The notes under the pieces are model-generated. The model was given only the letters and a program-made list of their open reading frames with translations, searched no databases and was not told where the DNA came from. Made by a program: the position numbers and the translations under genes. This document shows, in pieces, positions 25,452 through 33,951 of a stretch of DNA of 64,000 nucleotides; position 1 is the first letter of the stretch; the number at the start of each line of letters is the position of its first letter. The stretch comes from Gaiellasilicea sp037721555 (GTDB lineage: Bacteria > Actinomycetota > Thermoleophilia > Gaiellales > Gaiellaceae). The stretch covers positions 1-64,000 of the forward strand of contig JBBJOI010000013.1 in assembly GCA_037721555.1 (NCBI GenBank). Direction: 5' to 3'.

Positions 25452-27020
25452 TCAACCCCGTCGGAAGCGGTCTCGCAGCGATAGTAGCGAGGCCACCTCC
25501 GGCGCCCCGAGAGCGCGACAGACCCCGAGGTAGACGGCGCCACCGGCCACCAGAGCCGCCGAGAGGGAGAGCGCCTGGGCTCCGAAGGAACGGCCGAGTG
25601 CGTCGTCGAGCAGCCACCACGTGCCGAACGCGACGGCGGCAAGAACGGCTGAGGCGGCCGCGACGCGGAGGAAGGAACGGGCGATGGCGGTCAGGTCGAG
25701 CCGACCGAGGCGGCGGCGCAACGCGAGGACGAGGAGCGTGACGCCGGCGATGTTCGCGAGCGAGATCGCGAGCGGGACGCCCCAGGCGCCCACGCGGTAG
25801 AACGCAAAGTAGAGCGCCGTGTTCAGGACGACGACACCGAGCGCCACCGCCGTCGGCACCCAGGGCGCCTGCAGGCTGAAGAAGCCGCGGTTCAGCATCA
25901 ACATCATCCCGTTGAAGGCGAGCCCGATCGAGAATGCCGCCAGCGCCTGGGCGACGACGGTCGTCTCGTCCGGGTTGAAGGCACCGCGCTCATAGAGGAG
26001 ACGCACCGCCGGTTCCGCGAGGACAACCGAGAGGACGGCGGCGGGAACGAGCAGAAAGTTGATCAGGCGCAGGCCCGACGAGACCGTGCTGCGAAACCCG
26101 TCGAAGTCGCGCCGTGCGGCGAGGCGGGCGAGCGACGGGTAGAGCACGGTCGCGACTGCGACGGAGAACATCCCCTGCGGGAGCATGTAGATGCGAAACG
26201 CCTTGTCGATCGCGTTGGGGGCGATCGTGGGATCAATCAATCGGGCCGCGACGATCGTGCCGATGACGGCGTTGACGTTGATCAGGCCGAGCCCGAGCAT
26301 CACCGGGCCCATCAGCTTGAAGACCTGCTTGACGGCCGGATCGCGGACATCGAGGGCGAGCCGTAGCCGCCCATCGAGCCCACGTAGCCAGGGAAGCGGC
26401 AGCAGCAGCTGAATCAGCGTGCCCACGACAATCGAGCCGGCGTAGACGTACAGCTTTCCATCCGCGGTGTCCGCGCGCGGGACACCAATCACGAGGCCGA
26501 CGATGATGGCCACGTTCCAGAAGACCGGCGTCAGGGCCGGAATCGAGAACTGGTCGTAGCTGTTCAGAATCCCGGTGACGATTCCGAAGAGCCCGATCAG
26601 CACAACGATCGGGAAGAGAATCTGGGCCAGACGTACCGTCAGACCGTCGTAGGCGTCCGTGAGCGGCGGCATCAGCAGGGGCGCGGCCAGCACGAAGAGG
26701 GCGGTCAACCCGCCGACGATCAGCAGGAAGAGCCAGAAGACCGTCGAGGCGACGCGCCAGGCGCGTGCCCGCTCACCCTTCTCGAGCAGCTCGCTGAAGA
26801 CGGGCACGAAGGCGGAGGAGAGCGCGGCGTCCGCGACGAGCGCGCGGACCAGATTCGGGATCTGGAACGCGACCGTGAAGGCGTTGATGGGGCCGCGGGC
26901 GCCGAAGAAGTTCGCCGCCACGACCTCACGCAGCAAGCCGAGCACGCGTGAGAGGCCCGTTGCGGCCGAAAACACCGCTGTCGACCACGCGAGCCGGCGC
27001 GCGTTGGCTCGCGTCTCCAC
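25452..27020 (-). CDS. murJ: Lipid II flippase MurJ
   Basis: 522 residues with about 14 predicted membrane helices. The MATE/MOP-type fold opens with AATGLSRVLGLLREVVAANFFGA, the MviN signature with a basic residue in the first helices, and contains the conserved FLPVFSELLEKG-like region. It flips lipid II across the membrane for peptidoglycan synthesis. No long C-terminal pseudokinase or RCC1-like extension is present, unlike MviN of mycobacteria. First gene of the block, divergent from rpsT. Confidence 0.93.
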   Translation of the reverse strand: METRANARRLAWSTAVFSAATGLSRVLGLLREVVAANFFGARGPINAFTVAFQIPNLVRALVADAALSSAFVPVFSELLEKGERARAWRVASTVFWLFLLIVGGLTALFVLAAPLLMPPLTDAYDGLTVRLAQILFPIVVLIGLFGIVTGILNSYDQFSIPALTPVFWNVAIIVGLVIGVPRADTADGKLYVYAGSIVVGTLIQLLLPLPWLRGLDGRLRLALDVRDPAVKQVFKLMGPVMLGLGLINVNAVIGTIVAARLIDPTIAPNAIDKAFRIYMLPQGMFSVAVATVLYPSLARLAARRDFDGFRSTVSSGLRLINFLLVPAAVLSVVLAEPAVRLLYERGAFNPDETTVVAQALAAFSIGLAFNGMMLMLNRGFFSLQAPWVPTAVALGVVVLNTALYFAFYRVGAWGVPLAISLANIAGVTLLVLALRRRLGRLDLTAIARSFLRVAAASAVLAAVAFGTWWLLDDALGRSFGAQALSLSAALVAGGAVYLGVCRALGAPEVASLLSLRDRFRRG

Positions 27021-27121
27021 GCGGCGAGTATAGGAACGGAGTCAGCCGCCGCCGGGCACGGGTTTGGAGCCGCTTTGCTAGCATGGCCGCCGCCCGCACA
27101 CTCGCGGGCCTCTTTTCGCAG

Positions 27122-27385
27122 ATGCCGAATATCAAGCAACAGATCAAGCGCGTACGCATCGCCGACCGGCAGCGCGACGAGAACCTCCGCTACCGCTCCA
27201 CGGTGAAGACGCTCACGAAGCGGCTCGAGGCAGCCGCGACCGACGGCGACGCCGAGAAGATCGCCGCCGAGCACCGCGAGCTCGTCCGCCTCATCGACAA
27301 GGCCGCCGCCCGCGGCGCCCTGCACAAGAACACCGCAGCACGCAAGAAGGCTCGCGCCGCTCGCCTCGTCGGCTCCTCGAGCTAG
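27122..27385 (+). CDS. rpsT: 30S ribosomal protein S20
   Basis: 87 residues, the normal length, from the ATG at 27122. PNIKQQIKRVRIADRQRDEN and VKTLTKRLEAA, then AARGALHKNTAARKKARAA are conserved; it binds 16S rRNA at the foot of the 30S body. A longer upstream frame exists but the family starts at MPNIK. It stands alone between divergent murJ and convergent holA, the usual place for rpsT next to holA. Confidence 0.97.
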   Translation: MPNIKQQIKRVRIADRQRDENLRYRSTVKTLTKRLEAAATDGDAEKIAAEHRELVRLIDKAAARGALHKNTAARKKARAARLVGSSS

Positions 27386-27454
27386 CTCTCCTCGACCTAG
27401 CCAGTGCGGCTACACCGCGCCGTTCTACTCCGGTTCGGCTGAACTCGCGAGGCT

Positions 27455-28426
27455 CTACCTCGTGCGGCTGAGGTCGACCAGTGCGCGCTGAAGTTCGAGG
27501 TCCGGCTGCACGCGGCTCTTGCCCTTCAGGGCGAGATCGAGCTCGGCGAGCCTGACGACAGCCTGCCGCAGCTCGTCCTCGGAAAAGTTGGCTGCCTGGG
27601 CGAACACCTTTTCCGCGTAGAAAGGGTGCATGCGGAGCTTGCCGGCGGCGTCGCGCGGCCGCACTCCCTCCGCCGCCAACCGCTGGCACTGGCGCACGCG
27701 GCTGACGTGGTTCCCGAGCGCTCCGGCGAGGCGGGGGGCGGTGTCTCGCCGCGGCCTGCCCTCTCGGTCGAAGATCGTCTCGCTCGCGTCGAGCGCGCAC
27801 GCGGCGTCACGTCTGCCCCAGGCGTCGGTCAGGGCAAAGGTCGGTGTCTCGGCGACCGCGGCGACGAGCGCCTCCACCTCGTGTTCGCCGATCGGCTCGC
27901 CCGCCGCCCACGTTGCGAGCTTGTCCACCTCGCAGGCAAGCTGTCGGAGATCCTCGCCGACCAGCTGAACGAGGGCGGCGCACGCGTCGGGCTCGGCCCG
28001 GGCGCCCGCAAGCTTGAACTGCTCCGCGACCCACTGCGCAAGCTGCTTCTTGGCGACGGAGAACGCGAGCACTTGCCCGTTCTTGGCGACGGCTTTCGCC
28101 AGCGGCGAGTCCGCCTTGAGGTCGTCGGCGAGGAGAGCGAGCACCGTGCCCGGTGCAGGACTATCGAGGTAGCTGGCGACCGCCTTCACGTCGGCCGCCT
28201 TCCACTTGTCGACGGACGCCACGATGACGAGACGCGCCTCGAGGGAGAAGAAGCCGAGAGAGTTGCACGCGGCGACAGCGTCGTCGCCGGTCGCGGGGGG
28301 CGCGTCGAGGTGCTCGATCGCGTTCTCCCCCACCCGGGTTCGCAACCGCTGCAGGGCGCGCCCGATCTTCGGTCGGTCGGTGCCGGTGAGCAGGTAGACG
28401 GGCTTCAGCTCGGATGGGTCCGCCAC
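27455..28426 (-). CDS. holA: DNA polymerase III subunit delta
   Basis: 323 residues. The clamp-loader wrench subunit: VYLLTGTDRPKI start, ARLVIVASVDKWK, and the HolA signature DLRQLACEVDKLATWA, followed by TFALTDAWGRRDAACAL and the C-terminal collar region with FYAEKVFAQAANF. No zinc-binding motif, as expected for delta. It lies 10 nt after comEC, forming the common comEA-comEC-holA cluster. Confidence 0.92.
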   Translation of the reverse strand: MADPSELKPVYLLTGTDRPKIGRALQRLRTRVGENAIEHLDAPPATGDDAVAACNSLGFFSLEARLVIVASVDKWKAADVKAVASYLDSPAPGTVLALLADDLKADSPLAKAVAKNGQVLAFSVAKKQLAQWVAEQFKLAGARAEPDACAALVQLVGEDLRQLACEVDKLATWAAGEPIGEHEVEALVAAVAETPTFALTDAWGRRDAACALDASETIFDREGRPRRDTAPRLAGALGNHVSRVRQCQRLAAEGVRPRDAAGKLRMHPFYAEKVFAQAANFSEDELRQAVVRLAELDLALKGKSRVQPDLELQRALVDLSRTR

Positions 28427-28435
28427 CTTGCCAGC

Positions 28436-30706
28436 CTATCCTCCGGCCTGGACCGAGAGCTCTCGCCCGTCCGACTCCACGACGACGCGACCGTGAAGAT
28501 CAGTGCGGAGGAGCCGGAGACCAGGGACGGTTCCCAGTGCGGCCAGTGTCTCCGGTCGGGGATGCCCGTAGTCGTTGTCGTCACCACACGAGATGACGGC
28601 GATCGAGGGCCGAAGTTCGCGGAGCTCAGCCGCGAGCCCCGGATCTTCCGACCCGTGGTGAGCGACCTTGAGGATCTCGACGCGGCGGGACAGGAGCCGC
28701 GCCGTCACCTCCGTCTCGGCATCCGCCGTCAGCAGCGCGTCCGTCTGGCCGTAGGTGGCGAGGAGCACGATCGGCAGGCGATTGGGGTCCTCGCTCTCGA
28801 GGCCGGGCCGGTCCGGCCAGAGCGCCTGCAGCCGCAACCCGCCGAGACGCCAGATGGAGCCGGCCCGGGCGAGCACCACCGGGACGTCGCGCTCCAACGC
28901 CGCCGCCAGCGCCTCGTCCTCGTAGGAGCTCGAGCGTTCGAGCCGCGGGTCGAGCACGCGCTCGACCGTGAGACGGCGCAGCACCTCGGCGGCGCCGCCA
29001 ATGTGGTCGCGCTGGGGGTGGGTGAGCACGACGGCACTGAGCCGGCGGACGCCGAGCTCGCGCAGCTGGCGGGCGACGTCTGCCTCCGGCGGCCCTCCGT
29101 CGACGAGCACGGCTCCCTCCGGAACCTGGAGCAGGATGGCGTCGCCCTGGCCGACATCGAGGAACGTGATTCTCAGGCCGGCCGGTGGCGGAAGCGTCCG
29201 TCCGGGCCAGAGCTGCCAGACGACGAGGAGGAGCAAGGAGAGAGCTGCGCCCGCAGTGGCGAGCGGCCTGCGCCAGGGCGGGAGGCGGCGCAGGAGGACG
29301 ACTGCCACAGGAGCGGCCACCAGGATGGCGACCGCCACACCCGATCCGACGCGAGCATGAGGCAGCTGTGCGACGAGCCGCGCGCACCCGGCGAGGTAGG
29401 CGGCGATCCAGCCGTTCATCCACGCGAGCGCGCCCGCCGCGGACGGCACGACCGGCTCGACCAGTGCCCCCACGAGAGCGAGGCCGAGCAGCGGCGCGAC
29501 CGCGGCGCTCGCCAGAACGTTCGCGAGCAGGGAGTAGAGCGGGACCTCACCGAACTGAAGCCAGAGAATCGGCGCCGTCGCCGCGCCGCAGGCGATCGAG
29601 ATCCCGAGTCCGACCCTGAGCACGCGCGGGAGCGGATAGCCCTCGAGCGCCCGGTCGATGCGCGGCACCAGCAGGAAGATCGAGGCAACGGCGGCGAACG
29701 AGAGCTGAAAACCCGGCTCGAGCAGCGAGGCGGGCGTCCAGGCGAGCAGCACTGCCGCTCCGAGGGACATGAAGTGCCAGCGGTCTGCCGGCCGCGAGAG
29801 CAGCCACGCAAGGGAGGCGAGCGCGCCAGCGACGCCCGCGCGGACTACGGACGGCTGCCAGCCCACCGCCAACACGTAGGCGACGATGGCGGCGAGCGCC
29901 GCGACCTGCCCGATGAGCTTCGGGACTGCCAGCAGCCACGCGAGGCCGAGAACTGCTCCGGCAACGAAGGCAACGTTCTGTCCCGACACCGCCAGGAGGT
30001 GAAAGAGCCCCGAGGTCTTGAAGCTGTCTCGAAGCTCCTCGGTCAGCCCCTCGTCCTCGCCCAGCACGATCCCTGCCAAGACTGCCCGCCGCTCTCCGGC
30101 AAGCCCGGTTCCGATCGCGACCGAGAGGTGCTCCCGGAGCCGGTCGGATAGGCCACCGATACCGCCACGCCTGCCGACGATGCTCCAGTCACCCCCGCGG
30201 AGGACGACGTGAACGCCCCTTCGGGCGAGCCAACCCCTCTCGTCGAAGTCGCCGCTGCCGTCGGGCACGCGCGGAGACACGAGTGTCCCACGCAGGGCGA
30301 GGATCGCACCCTGCGGCGGCGATCGTCCGACCGGGAGCTCCAGCAGGATGCGCTCGCGCACCCAGAGGTCACCGAAGCGACGCGCTTCGGCGGGCACGCG
30401 GAGGGAAAACTCGCCGTGACGCGCGGGGCCGGTGACGACCACCTCTGCAATCGCGCTCCGTCCGAGCTGGGGCTGAAGCAGGCTGCGGTCGAATGCATCG
30501 AGGCGGAGCGACCCCCACCACCACCCCGCGAGGAGGATCGCGACGGCGCAAAGCACGGGCCGCGACGACGGGCGGGCGACGACTGCGCAGGCTGCAACGC
30601 CTGCGACGGCGAGCAGGAATGGAGCGGGCGCACGTACCGCGTTCGCGAATGCCATCCCCGCACAACCGGCCGTGATCAGCAGCGTGGGCCAGACGCGCTC
30701 GATCAC
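28436..30706 (-). CDS. comEC: ComEC/Rec2 DNA-uptake channel protein
   Basis: 756 residues. N-terminal DUF4131-type part with membrane helices, a central competence domain (FHLLAVSGQNVAFVAGAVLG and RAGVAGALASLAW), and a C-terminal metallo-beta-lactamase-like domain (FLDVGQGDAILLQ, LTHPQRDHIGGA with HxxxDH, and KVAHHGSEDPG). Forms the inner-membrane pore for single-stranded DNA uptake; the C-terminal domain may degrade the second strand. Overlaps comEA by 4 nt. No pilus genes in the window. Confidence 0.94.
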   Translation of the reverse strand: MIERVWPTLLITAGCAGMAFANAVRAPAPFLLAVAGVAACAVVARPSSRPVLCAVAILLAGWWWGSLRLDAFDRSLLQPQLGRSAIAEVVVTGPARHGEFSLRVPAEARRFGDLWVRERILLELPVGRSPPQGAILALRGTLVSPRVPDGSGDFDERGWLARRGVHVVLRGGDWSIVGRRGGIGGLSDRLREHLSVAIGTGLAGERRAVLAGIVLGEDEGLTEELRDSFKTSGLFHLLAVSGQNVAFVAGAVLGLAWLLAVPKLIGQVAALAAIVAYVLAVGWQPSVVRAGVAGALASLAWLLSRPADRWHFMSLGAAVLLAWTPASLLEPGFQLSFAAVASIFLLVPRIDRALEGYPLPRVLRVGLGISIACGAATAPILWLQFGEVPLYSLLANVLASAAVAPLLGLALVGALVEPVVPSAAGALAWMNGWIAAYLAGCARLVAQLPHARVGSGVAVAILVAAPVAVVLLRRLPPWRRPLATAGAALSLLLLVVWQLWPGRTLPPPAGLRITFLDVGQGDAILLQVPEGAVLVDGGPPEADVARQLRELGVRRLSAVVLTHPQRDHIGGAAEVLRRLTVERVLDPRLERSSSYEDEALAAALERDVPVVLARAGSIWRLGGLRLQALWPDRPGLESEDPNRLPIVLLATYGQTDALLTADAETEVTARLLSRRVEILKVAHHGSEDPGLAAELRELRPSIAVISCGDDNDYGHPRPETLAALGTVPGLRLLRTDLHGRVVVESDGRELSVQAGG

Positions 30707-31296
30707 GGCGTCACGAGACCCCGCAACTGCCCGAGGCGCGCAGGACCGATGCCCGGAATCGAATCGAGATCGTCGACCGAGCTGAACGCGCCGTGGGCCG
30801 CGCGGTGGTCCACGATCTTCTGGGCAGTGACCGGGCCGACGCCCGGAAGGGTGTCGAGCTCAGCGATCGTCGCGCTGCTGAGACTGATGGGGACGCCCGA
30901 ACCGGCGCCCCCGGCGCCACTGCCACCTGCGGCCGCGGCCGCCCCCGCCCCGCCGGCGACCCGACTCGGCATCAGTACCTGAATCCCGTCGGCGAGCGGC
31001 GCGGCGAGATTGACCGCGGCCGTGTCGGCCTTCCCCGTCGCACCGCCCGCGCGAGCGACGGCATCGGCGACCCTGCTGCCCTCCTTCAACCGGTAGAGGC
31101 CGGGCCGCGCGACCGCGCCTGTCACGTGCACGACGATCCTGGGCGCTGCCTCCGCCGGCTCAGGGACGAGGCCGGTCTGGGCGACCGGTGCAGATGCTCC
31201 GGCACCAGCCAGAGTGCGCCCGGCGACGGCGAGCAGCGCAAGCAATGCGACCGCCGCCACCAGAGCCTGGCGGCGCGAGACGGGCAAGGAGGACAT
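30703..31296 (-). CDS. comEA: ComEA-type DNA-binding protein
   Basis: 197 residues. One N-terminal membrane helix (ALVAAVALLALLAVAGRTLAGA), then an SLBB domain (IVVHVTGAVARPGLYRLKEG and VADAVARAGG), a Gly/Ala linker and a C-terminal helix-hairpin-helix pair (TIAELDTLPGVGPVTAQKIV and LDSIPGIGPARLGQL). Membrane-anchored double-stranded DNA receptor for transformation. The last residues overlap the comEC start. Confidence 0.93.
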   Translation of the reverse strand: MSSLPVSRRQALVAAVALLALLAVAGRTLAGAGASAPVAQTGLVPEPAEAAPRIVVHVTGAVARPGLYRLKEGSRVADAVARAGGATGKADTAAVNLAAPLADGIQVLMPSRVAGGAGAAAAAGGSGAGGAGSGVPISLSSATIAELDTLPGVGPVTAQKIVDHRAAHGAFSSVDDLDSIPGIGPARLGQLRGLVTP

Positions 31297-31370
31297 AGGC
31301 CCACGATGCCCAGGCAGTTGTCACAGCTGTGTGACGACTCTGTTCCAGAAGCGTGCCGGTTCGTCCGGTC

Positions 31371-33806
31371 TTAGAGCACGAAGTTGACGAGCTTGCCCGG
31401 CACGACGATCGTCTTTCGGGGCTCCGCCCCGTTCAGGTAGGCACGCACCTTCGCGGACGCGAGGGCGAGTGAGACCAACTCGTCATCGGGTGTCGCTGCC
31501 GGGATCCGCAGGCGGTCGCGGAGCTTCCCGTTCACCTGCACGACGAGCTCGAGCGTCTCGTGCTCCAGCATCGTCTCGTCGACGACCGGCCATGCCTGCT
31601 CCCAGAGCCGCTCGTGCCCCAGCACGGTCCACAGCTCCTCCGCGACGTGCGGCGCGTACGGCTGGATCAGCGAGACGGCCGTCTCGGCCGCGAAGCGAGC
31701 GCCAGGAGCGTCGGGAGCACGCCCGATCTCGTTCACGAGCTCCATGACGGCGGCGATCGCGGTGTTGAACGAGTAGCGACGGCCGATGTCGTCGGTCACC
31801 TTCGCGATCGTCCGGTGCGCCTTCCGGGCGAGCTCTCCGTCACCGGAGCCGACGGGCTCGAGCGCCACCACCTCGTGAACGACCCGCCACAGCCGGCGGA
31901 CGAAGCGCGTCATCCCCTCGATCCCACCCTCCGTCCAGTCCATGTCCTGCTCGGCGGGGCCGATGAAGAGGATGTAGAGGCGCACCGGATCGGCTCCGTA
32001 CAGCTCGACAAGCTCGTCGGGTCCGATCACGTTGCCCTTCGACTTTGACATCTTGGTGCCGTCCATCTGCACCCAGCCGTTGCCGAAGAAGCGGCGGAAC
32101 GGCTCGCGGAAGCCGACGAGGCCGAGATCGTTGAGCGCCTTGGCGAAGAAGCGCGCGTAGATCAGGTGCATCGTGGCGTGGTCGACGCCGCCCGTGTACT
32201 GGTCGACCGGACACCAGAAATCGACCGGCGCTCGATCCCAGGGGGCTCCGTCGTTACCGGGGTCGCAGAAGCGGATGAAGTACCAGGAGGAGTCGACGAA
32301 GGTGTCCATCGTGTCGACCTCGCGCCGTGCCGGGCCGCCGCAGGCGGGGCAGGACGTCTGCACCCACTCCTCCGCACTCGCGAGCGGCGCCTGGCCGCGG
32401 GGCAGGTAGTCGTCGACGTCGGGCAGTACGACCGGGAGCTCCGCGTCGGGCACCGGGACAATGCCGTCCGTGTCGCAATAGACGACGGGGATCGGGCACC
32501 CCCAGTAGCGCTGGCGCGAGAACCCCCAGTCGCGCAGCCGAAGGTTCGTCGTTGCCTCGCCGAGTCCGCGCTCGGCCAGCCACGCCACGATCGCCTCTTT
32601 TCCCTCGGGGGCGCTCAACCCGGTGAACGCACCGGAGTCGACCAGCACCTCGCTCTCGGAGTGGGCGGAGAAGGCGCCTGACACGGGCACGTCCCCGCCG
32701 ACGGGTGCGACGACCGTCCGTACGGGCAGGTCGTAGCGGCGGGCGAACTCGTGGTCGCGCTCGTCGTGGGCAGGCACGGCCATGACCGCGCCGGAGCCGT
32801 AGTCCAGCAGGACATAGTCGGCGACCCAAACGGGCAGTTGCTCGTCGTTGACCGGGTTGGTGGCGTAGAGGCCCGTGAAGACGCCTGTCTTCTCGGCCGC
32901 GGCCGCACGCTCCGCGGCGCGCTTCGCCACCGCTCGACGCACGTAGTCGCGCACCTCGTCCGAGTCGAGCCGCTCGACGAGCGGATGCTCCGGCGCCAGG
33001 ACGAAGAAGGTCGCGCCGAACAGCGTGTCCGGGCGCGTCGTGAAGACCGGCACGTCCTCTCCCAGCTGCTCGATCCGGAACTTGACCTCGGCCCCCTCCG
33101 AACGGCCGATCCAATGCCGTTGCATCGCAAGCACGCGGGCGGGCCACTCGAGCTCCTTCATCGACTCCAGGAGCTCGTCCGCGTACTTCGTGGTACGGAA
33201 GAACCACTGCTCGAGCTTCCGCGACTCGACCTCGCTGCCGCAGCGCTCGCACCGACCGTCCTTCACCTGCTCGTTCGCCAGAACCGTCTGGTCGCGGGGG
33301 CACCAGTTGACCGGCGACTCCTTGCGGTAGGCCAGGTCGGCCTCCAGGAAGCGGAGGAAGAGCCACTGCGTCCAGCGGTAGTACTCGGGGAGGTGCGCTG
33401 CGATCTCGCGCTCCCAGTCGATTGCCCAGCCGATCTTCTTCATCGACGACTTGATCGAGACGATGTTCCGCTCGGTGATCTCGCGTGGGTGACCGCCCTC
33501 GGAGATCGCGGCGTTCTCCGCCGGCAGCCCGAAGGAGTCCCAGCCCATCGGGCGGAGCACCCGCATTCCGTTGCGACGGCGGAAGTGGCTGATCACGTCG
33601 CCCAGCGTGTACACGAGCACATGGCCCATGTGGAGCGTCCCCGAGGGGTACGGCCACATCTCGAGGACGTATGTCGTCGTCTCCGAGCGGGGCGAGCCCG
33701 GCGAGGGACTCGCGGCGGAGAAGGCCCGCTCGTCCTCCCAGACACGCTGCCACTTCGGCTCGATCAGCCGGGGTTCGTACCGCTCCATCATCGTCTCGGG
33801 ATCCAT
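31371..33806 (-). CDS. leuS: Leucyl-tRNA synthetase
   Basis: 811 residues from ATG 33806, which follows GGAGATGGAG by 6 nt; ATG 33791 is an alternative. Class I synthetase: HIGH motif in PYPSGTLHMGHV, KMSKS in TKMSKSKGNVIG, zinc-type C-pairs (CPRDQTV and CERCGSEV), and the CP1 editing domain with FTTRPDTLFGAT and the DERD-type PAHDERDHEF. The C-terminal domain closes with VQVNGKLRDRL. Expression appears to be set by an attenuator directly upstream. Confidence 0.97.
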   Translation of the reverse strand: MDPETMMERYEPRLIEPKWQRVWEDERAFSAASPSPGSPRSETTTYVLEMWPYPSGTLHMGHVLVYTLGDVISHFRRRNGMRVLRPMGWDSFGLPAENAAISEGGHPREITERNIVSIKSSMKKIGWAIDWEREIAAHLPEYYRWTQWLFLRFLEADLAYRKESPVNWCPRDQTVLANEQVKDGRCERCGSEVESRKLEQWFFRTTKYADELLESMKELEWPARVLAMQRHWIGRSEGAEVKFRIEQLGEDVPVFTTRPDTLFGATFFVLAPEHPLVERLDSDEVRDYVRRAVAKRAAERAAAAEKTGVFTGLYATNPVNDEQLPVWVADYVLLDYGSGAVMAVPAHDERDHEFARRYDLPVRTVVAPVGGDVPVSGAFSAHSESEVLVDSGAFTGLSAPEGKEAIVAWLAERGLGEATTNLRLRDWGFSRQRYWGCPIPVVYCDTDGIVPVPDAELPVVLPDVDDYLPRGQAPLASAEEWVQTSCPACGGPARREVDTMDTFVDSSWYFIRFCDPGNDGAPWDRAPVDFWCPVDQYTGGVDHATMHLIYARFFAKALNDLGLVGFREPFRRFFGNGWVQMDGTKMSKSKGNVIGPDELVELYGADPVRLYILFIGPAEQDMDWTEGGIEGMTRFVRRLWRVVHEVVALEPVGSGDGELARKAHRTIAKVTDDIGRRYSFNTAIAAVMELVNEIGRAPDAPGARFAAETAVSLIQPYAPHVAEELWTVLGHERLWEQAWPVVDETMLEHETLELVVQVNGKLRDRLRIPAATPDDELVSLALASAKVRAYLNGAEPRKTIVVPGKLVNFVL

Positions 33807-33837
33807 ACCGTCTCCATCTCCACCCGTTTCCGGGTAC

Positions 33838-33863
33838 AAAAAAGCCTCTCGCTTGGAGAGGCT
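33838..33863 (-). terminator. Intrinsic terminator in the leuS leader (candidate attenuator)
   Basis: On the minus strand the hairpin AGCCTCTC-CAAGC-GAGAGGCT (8-bp perfect stem) is followed by TTTTTT, ending 31 nt before the leuS ATG. There is no U-run on the plus strand and no minus-strand gene upstream that it could terminate, so it must act inside the leuS leader. A second, larger hairpin with arms GGAAGC.CCGCGGC and GCCGCGG.GCTTCC lies just upstream. Confidence 0.8.
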
Positions 33864-33921
33864 CGTGGGAAGCCGCCGCGGCCTCCGCCGCGGTGCTTCC
33901 TGCGCTACAGAAGAAGCTGCT

Positions 33922-33951
33922 TCACTCCCTCAATGCTAGCACTCTTCCCAT
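33922..33951 (-). CDS. Candidate leuS leader peptide, MGRVLALRE
   Basis: Nine codons, ATG GGA AGA GTG CTA GCA TTG AGG GAG TGA, ending about 58 nt before the terminator hairpin. It holds two leucine codons, CTA and TTG, rare in this GC-rich DNA, as expected for a peptide that senses charged tRNA-Leu. Only a weak purine stretch (GGCGGTGG) precedes the ATG. The ORF lies antisense to the first codons of lysA. Assignment rests on its position before competing hairpins and the terminator. Confidence 0.5.
   Translation of the reverse strand: MGRVLALRE

Noticed and set aside
27626..30151. 841-codon plus-strand frame opposite holA and comEC
   Set aside because: Very long but low-complexity Arg/Glu/Gly sequence; the other strand codes two complete conserved proteins.
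32254..33753. 499-codon frame antisense/overlapping leuS
   Set aside because: Shadow frame; leuS motifs are complete in the proper frame.
33868..33900. T-box riboswitch for leuS
   Set aside because: A GCACCGCGG stretch resembles the T-box core, but the required TGG before it is missing and the leader is too short for a specifier stem; attenuation fits better.
33930..33945. CIRCE operator near GCTAGCACTC
   Set aside because: Only one arm is present; no GAGTGCTAA at the required spacing, and no heat-shock gene follows.
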